A stretch of DNA of 64,000 nt from NCBI RefSeq assembly GCF_003076635.1, contig NZ_QDKG01000003.1, positions 186,001 to 250,000 on the forward strand, given 5' to 3'. The notes under the pieces were generated by a model. It was not told where the DNA came from. It was given only the letters and a program-made list of their open reading frames with translations, and ran no database searches. Positions 60,077 to 64,000 of this stretch are shown piece by piece. Within the stretch, counting starts at the first letter, position 1; each line of letters begins with the position of its first letter. The position numbers and the translations under genes are program-made. This DNA is from Sphingobacterium corticibacter (GTDB lineage: Bacteria; Bacteroidota; Bacteroidia; Sphingobacteriales; Sphingobacteriaceae).

Positions 60077-60120
60077 CAAAGGTTGCCCGTTTGTATCATG
60101 GGCAACCTTTGATGTTTTTT
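60077..60120 (+). terminator. Strong rho-independent terminator of the sus locus
   Basis: CAAAGGTTGCCC (60077-60088) and GGGCAACCTTTG (60100-60111) form a 12-bp perfect stem, followed by ATGTTTTTT. Confidence 0.88.
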
Positions 60121-60151
60121 GGGGCTTCATTAACCTTATTAACTAAAGGAA

Positions 60152-60468
60152 ACGTCATTGCGAAGCCGAGGCACGAGGCTGCGGCAATCTATCGAGCTTA
60201 TTAACCCTATCAACTCTCTCAACCTTATTAACTAAAAAACGAAGCTACGGCAATCTCTGATTTGTTTCCATTAAGTGGTTGAGATTACGTCGTCGTGTCA
60301 CCTCGCAATGACGAAGAGAAGTAAGCGAGAATCTTACAAAACCACGTCATTGCGAAGCCGAGGCACGAGGCTGCGGCAATCTTAAAACTATGTTGTGTCG
60401 CAGGTTTAAATGTTTGTTGTCTATGATCCACTTTTAGATTGCGTCGTCGTACCTCCTCGCAATGACGG
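60152..60468. repeat. REP-like mosaic repeat cluster B
   Basis: Two units of the same family as cluster A: arms CGTCATTGCGAAGCCGAGG ... GGCTGCGGCAATC at 60152-60190 and 60344-60382, with reverse-complement arms ending CCTCGCAATGACG near 60301-60313 and 60454-60467. These fill most of the non-coding space between the sus locus and the convergent GH32 gene; the remaining bases to 60695 show no gene. Confidence 0.8.
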
Positions 60469-60695
60469 TGTGGAGGTAAGCCAAGACCGTCCATTGATCG
60501 GCATCTCCTTAACCTTAGATAGGCATGTATCTCTCGTTTGTAGGTATAGTTGTGATATAGTATCAATACAGTACCAATACGTAAAATGCCTATGTGAGTT
60601 ACACTAACGATACAGAAAAGGTTAAGCAATGGTGAATCAATCCTGACTCAATGGCCCAGCAATCCCCTATAACTTACCCCAAAAAAGTGATGTAT
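60469..60695. other. Unassigned spacer beyond repeat cluster B
   Basis: No gene, hairpin or repeat of note was seen in this stretch, which ends at the stop codon of the convergent GH32 gene. Confidence 0.4.
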
Positions 60696-62336
60696 TTACT
60701 TCCAAATAGATTCCGCTTCAAATACCTCTAGGTTAGTCACATCAATATTATTTCCCCAGAAATGGAAACCTTCCGTATTCTTACGATCTGGTTTGCGCTC
60801 CATGGAGTACGAATATCGACCGCCATCGATGAACACCTCGATAGACGTATTGTCGATAAAGATATCCGCTGTTAGCTCCATACTCGTCATATCTTCGGGC
60901 GAATAGAAAACCCCATTGATCGTATTATGGTTCATGTCGTACCCGATGATGCGCTGTCCGAACAAGTTAAATCCCGCATCCGTCGCATGCGATAGCTTAA
61001 ACGTGGTTTTGATGCGTAGTTGCTTGGCATCATAAAAGGATTTCAGCTTTTCATTGGCTTGATCAGATTTGAGATTAGACCATTGTTGTACGGGAGTAAA
61101 TAGGCTTTCGACTTCCTTGACAGGCTGGCTGAACAGGCGAACTCCATTATTAGTCTTCTTCAGCGTTAGCTCCGTGGGCAAAAGAAACATGCCATTGAAT
61201 GGCATGTCCGGATGCGCTACGCGCCCCCAACCAATCTGAATTCTACGGCCATCGCTTTCTGGAATATTGGAAAAGGTTTGCGCCGCGTAAATAGTTCCCG
61301 TTCCCAATTGATGCTTGCCGCTTTCCGGCGTAAATGTTTTGCCATCAAACGAACCAATCATATACGTGTTGGATGCACCGTACATTACCCATTTTTTATT
61401 GTTTTCATCCCCATCGATCGGCAATTCAAACAATTCCGGACATTCCCAAAAACCCGTGGTATGGCTTTCGTATTTCCAATCTTTCAGATTGGTAGAGGTG
61501 TAAATGGATTGACCATCACGCTCATTCAACACCATCACCCAGTGATTGCTCGGTGCGTACCAGATTATTTTTGGATCCCGGGTGTCGCGGCTATTCCATT
61601 TCTCCTTACTATCAATGACGGGATTGTTGGCATATTTCGTCCAAGTACGTCCATTGTCCAAGCTATACGCCATACATTGCACTTGTCTTTCGCCCGTTTC
61701 TGCTGTGTAAGATGCCACCATCGCAGGCTTTCCATCTTTTCCAAATCCAGAAGTATTATCATAATCAATCACGGCCGAACCCGAAAACATCGTGCCCACT
61801 TTGTCAGGATGCAATGCTACGGGCAGTTCCTCCCAATGCACTAGATCTTTGCTCACCGCATGTCCCCAAGACATGTTTTCCCATTCTTTCTCGTATGGAT
61901 TATGCTGATAGAAGAGGTGGTATTCGCCCTCGTAAAATATCAGCCCATTTGGATCATTGACCCAACCACGTTTTGTGGTGTAATGAAATTGTGGCCGGTT
62001 AACTTCTTGATAGATGGAATCTTGTCCTGCGATCTTATCATCCTGATAAATTTGGCTAAGCGCACTTTCGTCCCCATCGTAACTCAAGGTAATTGTTTTG
62101 CCTTGGTAGGCCGATACATCTGTGAAAACCCAATATTCTGGATCTCCATTCGCTAGGCGGATATTGAACTTCCGATCCTCCTGACCATCGACCAACATCT
62201 TCATAACTTGCCGATCAACTTGCTGCGATATGGGGAAATTAATATAGCGTTTGGTCACTTTGATTTTGATGTCGGCTGCCTGCACGGAAAGTGCAAGACA
62301 CAGGAAGGCAAGGGTACTGGAGGCTAGTTTATTCAT
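60696..62336 (-). CDS. GH32 fructan/sucrose hydrolase, exported
   Basis: From the ATG at 62336 ('MNKLASSTLAFLCLALSVQA', a clean signal peptide) the product has 546 residues. An N-terminal beta domain (about 25-110, DUF4980-like) precedes the five-bladed propeller. 'GWVNDPNGLIFYEGEYHLFYQHNP' holds the nucleophile Asp. 'SRDTRDPKIIWY' is the RDP motif, and 'FWECPELF' holds the acid Glu. A C-terminal beta-sandwich (about 400-546) ends with 'LTADIFIDNTSIEVFIDGGRYSYS'. It cleaves beta-fructosides (levan, inulin or sucrose). No SusCD pair of its own lies in the window. Confidence 0.94.
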   Translation of the reverse strand: MNKLASSTLAFLCLALSVQAADIKIKVTKRYINFPISQQVDRQVMKMLVDGQEDRKFNIRLANGDPEYWVFTDVSAYQGKTITLSYDGDESALSQIYQDDKIAGQDSIYQEVNRPQFHYTTKRGWVNDPNGLIFYEGEYHLFYQHNPYEKEWENMSWGHAVSKDLVHWEELPVALHPDKVGTMFSGSAVIDYDNTSGFGKDGKPAMVASYTAETGERQVQCMAYSLDNGRTWTKYANNPVIDSKEKWNSRDTRDPKIIWYAPSNHWVMVLNERDGQSIYTSTNLKDWKYESHTTGFWECPELFELPIDGDENNKKWVMYGASNTYMIGSFDGKTFTPESGKHQLGTGTIYAAQTFSNIPESDGRRIQIGWGRVAHPDMPFNGMFLLPTELTLKKTNNGVRLFSQPVKEVESLFTPVQQWSNLKSDQANEKLKSFYDAKQLRIKTTFKLSHATDAGFNLFGQRIIGYDMNHNTINGVFYSPEDMTSMELTADIFIDNTSIEVFIDGGRYSYSMERKPDRKNTEGFHFWGNNIDVTNLEVFEAESIWK

Positions 62337-62734
62337 AAGGATAGCGTTCGTCACGAAAGGGTTTATGTACGTATTTATCAAAACTGCACATTTTCAGGAA
62401 AGTTACCTATCATAATCGTCTCAATTTCGTGCAATATTCTATCAACCTACATACGGATCATCCAGTTTTTACTAATACTAGTCGTATGCTTTGGCATGAA
62501 AGAACCCCTGTAAGAAATATATTTATTTCTATATTAAATTGTTTTTTGTTTTTGAAAGAATAATTATTAACTTAGGTGAAGCTTGAGAGGATGTAATACG
62601 CTAGCCATAAGGGTATTGCTGTTACCACATACTGAACTTAGCGCGAAACTGAATAATGCAGCGGGGTAGCTGATCGTTGGTAAGCACACACACTATTAAT
62701 TCAAATTAGTACGCCATTATTAAAATTAGATACG
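62337..62734. other. Long leader region upstream of the encapsulin gene
   Basis: These 398 bp hold the divergent promoters of the GH32 and encapsulin genes. The part at 62570-62700 is less AT-rich than the rest and could form an RNA fold. It was compared by eye with SAM, TPP and cobalamin riboswitch cores without a match. No ORF of note is present. Confidence 0.4.
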
Positions 62735-63661
62735 ATGAGTGAACAATCAAAACAAGGGCAAACTGCATTAGGTGATGTAGCAGCAAGGCATTTAGCTATC
62801 GCTACCAGAACCGCTCCGCAATTAGAAAGCATTTCGCCGAGATGGCTAGTGCATCTGTTGGAATGGATTCCGGTCGAATCAGGCGTGTTTCGCCTCAATA
62901 AAGTGGTGGGCGAAGATAGCATCGAAGTGGATTGCTCCCGCAGGGATGAAAGCATCCTGCCACATACACATGTGGATTATGATGAGAATCCCCGAGAATA
63001 CAACCTCAGCGCGGTAAATACCTTGGTCGATGTGCATACACGCGTTTCAGACTTATACAGCAAACCGTACAATCAGATCAGCGAACAGCTCCGTCTTACG
63101 ATCGAAAAAATCAAAGAACGCCAAGAAAGTGAGTTAATAAACAACAAAGATTATGGTATTTTGAGCAATGTAGCGACCAAGCAGATTGTCAAGACCAGAG
63201 CGGGGGCGCCCACGCCCGACGATTTAGATGAGTTGCTGACCAAAGTATGGAAGCAACCCGGCTTTTTCTTATTGCATCCATTGGCTATCGCTGCTTTTGG
63301 TAGAGAATGTACGCGCCGTGGTGTGCCGCCGCCGACAGTTTCTTTGTTTGGCTCGCAGTTTCTGACTTGGCGTGGCGTGCCACTCATTCCAAGTGATAAG
63401 GTGCCCATTGTGAAAGGCAAAACTAAAGTGATCCTCATTAGAACGGGCGAATCGCGACAAGGTATTGTGGGGTTATTTCAGCCCAATTTGCCGGGCGAGC
63501 TGATCAGAGGATTGTCGGTCAAGTTTACTGGGATCAATGATAAGGCGATTGCTACGTATTTAATATCCCTGTATTGCTCTTTGGTGATTTTGGTGGATGA
63601 TGCGGTGGCGGTGTTAGAGAATGTAGATATCACCAACTACCACGAATACAATTATAAATAG
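62735..63661 (+). CDS. Family 2A encapsulin shell protein (SrpI-like)
   Basis: The product has 308 residues and forms an HK97-fold protein nanocompartment. The sequence follows SrpI over its full length: 'LGDVAARHLAIATRTAPQL', 'ISPRWLVHLLEWIPVESGVFRLN', 'HTHVDYDENPREYNLSAVNTLVDVHTRVSDLYS', 'QLRLTIEKIKERQESELINN' (E-loop/spine helix), 'TPDDLDELLTKVWKQPGFFLLHPLAIAAFGRECTRRGVPPP', 'GVPLIPSDKVPI', 'TGESRQGIVGLFQPNLPGE' and 'FTGINDKAIATYLISLYCSLVILVDDAVAVL'. This branch encloses a cysteine desulfurase and is tied to sulfur limitation. The next gene is the matching cargo. No cyclic-nucleotide-binding insert is present, so it is 2A rather than 2B. Confidence 0.95.
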   Translation: MSEQSKQGQTALGDVAARHLAIATRTAPQLESISPRWLVHLLEWIPVESGVFRLNKVVGEDSIEVDCSRRDESILPHTHVDYDENPREYNLSAVNTLVDVHTRVSDLYSKPYNQISEQLRLTIEKIKERQESELINNKDYGILSNVATKQIVKTRAGAPTPDDLDELLTKVWKQPGFFLLHPLAIAAFGRECTRRGVPPPTVSLFGSQFLTWRGVPLIPSDKVPIVKGKTKVILIRTGESRQGIVGLFQPNLPGELIRGLSVKFTGINDKAIATYLISLYCSLVILVDDAVAVLENVDITNYHEYNYK

Positions 63662-63692
63662 CACTGATGGCGTTAATAAATCGTAAATACAT

Positions 63693-64000
63693 ATGGCTAA
63701 CTCTCCAAGTGATTTCGAAAAATTCTTAACTGCCGAAGCAAATAGGTACTTCAATGAGCTACCAACTGGTTCTCCGAAAAACGGGATGCCTGATGTAAAA
63801 GCGCCGGAGGTACTGCTACAGTCGCATGATGAAAAGCTGATTAACGTGAGCGATATCTCTGAGCCATTGCAGGCAAGACCAAGTCCGGAAACGATACAAT
63901 GGACTAGTGATTTCGAAGATGTCGCGAATCAAGTGAATCCGACTGCTGGTGCAACGACGCATCATAGACCATCGTATGTAGGCCATGGAAATACGGGACT
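63693..64000 (+). CDS. Encapsulin-associated cysteine desulfurase, N-terminal cargo-loading part (cut by window edge)
   Basis: An open frame of 102 codons runs from the ATG at 63693 to the end of the window without a stop. It reads 'SDFEKFLTAEANRYFNELPTGSP', then a low-complexity, Pro/Ser/Thr-rich stretch with 'DISEPLQARPSPETIQ' and 'HHRPSYVGHGNTG'. Known family 2A cargo desulfurases carry just such a long disordered N-terminal domain in front of the SufS-like PLP core, used for packing into the shell. The core itself lies beyond the window. It follows the shell gene by 31 bp, the usual arrangement. Confidence 0.75.
   Translation, partial: MANSPSDFEKFLTAEANRYFNELPTGSPKNGMPDVKAPEVLLQSHDEKLINVSDISEPLQARPSPETIQWTSDFEDVANQVNPTAGATTHHRPSYVGHGNTG

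Noticed and set aside
61212-61844. 210-codon frame antisense to the GH32 gene
   Set aside because: It is a mirror of a clear GH32 coding region with all catalytic motifs on the minus strand.
62570-62700. SAM, TPP or cobalamin riboswitch upstream of the encapsulin gene
   Set aside because: The conserved core sequences of these classes could not be found by eye.

Overview
The window looks like a chromosomal segment of a Bacteroidota organism, most likely family Sphingobacteriaceae. The support is a SusC/SusD pair with an ECF sigma factor and FecR, an NADP-type glutamate dehydrogenase, DUF983, DUF4369-TlpA and GIY-YIG-like proteins of the Sphingobacterium/Pedobacter kind, TAnnTTTG-type (Bacteroidetes sigma) -7 boxes, and mostly weak Shine-Dalgarno sites. 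No ribosomal RNA, integrase, transposase or CRISPR array was seen.

Layout. 1-2.0 kb: tail of a calcineurin-like phosphoesterase, a degenerate GIY-YIG protein, and a divergent XRE/S24 (LexA-like) regulator. 2.3-9.5 kb: glycogen block (GH31 alpha-glucosidase, then glgB-glgA-glgC packed as an operon). 9.6-19.7 kb: housekeeping and envelope genes (HAD phosphatase, methyltransferase, TonB receptor + Omp85 barrel + D-cysteine desulfhydrase/ACC deaminase-like operon, RluA, class IV aminotransferase, glycosyltransferase, FKBP). 20.0-31.8 kb: AraC regulator, DUF983, TlpA-like thioredoxin, GH43 lipoprotein, a rearrangement scar in which two genes have lost their 5' ends (mepB and an S41 protease remnant), VOC, NTF2-like, LytTR, CPBP protease, a KefB-type antiporter and small secreted proteins.

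31.9-40.6 kb: an AT-rich genomic island next to tRNA-Ser(GGA). The tRNA tail is repeated downstream in two ~140-bp tandem units. A 63-bp part of that unit recurs at 40.47 kb, beyond the last island gene. Inside lie a 1652-residue protein with an N-terminal STAND/NACHT-like NTPase, a very long helical middle and a C-terminal PLD-like domain; a strongly structured non-coding segment; a Schlafen-type AlbA_2/GHKL protein; and two mini-proteins. This is the best candidate for an undescribed (probably anti-phage) system.

41-50 kb: patatin phospholipase, ROK kinase without the usual zinc cysteines, CsbD, then a three-gene cluster (SbnA-like diaminopropionate/ACEGA synthase, FAD/NAD(P)-binding protein, Y4yA-type PLP decarboxylase) that looks like a small amino-acid-derived metabolite or metallophore pathway, then an XRE/SymE divergent pair and a repetitive secreted protein. 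50-62 kb: gdhA, then sigma-FecR-SusC-SusD followed by a fusion of glycerophosphodiesterase and alkaline phosphatase (a phosphorus/organophosphate scavenging locus), then a GH32 fructanase. 62.7-64 kb: a family 2A encapsulin shell (SrpI-like), followed by the disordered cargo-loading N-terminus of its cysteine desulfurase, cut by the window edge. Two clusters of REP-like mosaic repeats (47.9-48.2 and 60.15-60.47 kb) share the same sequence family.
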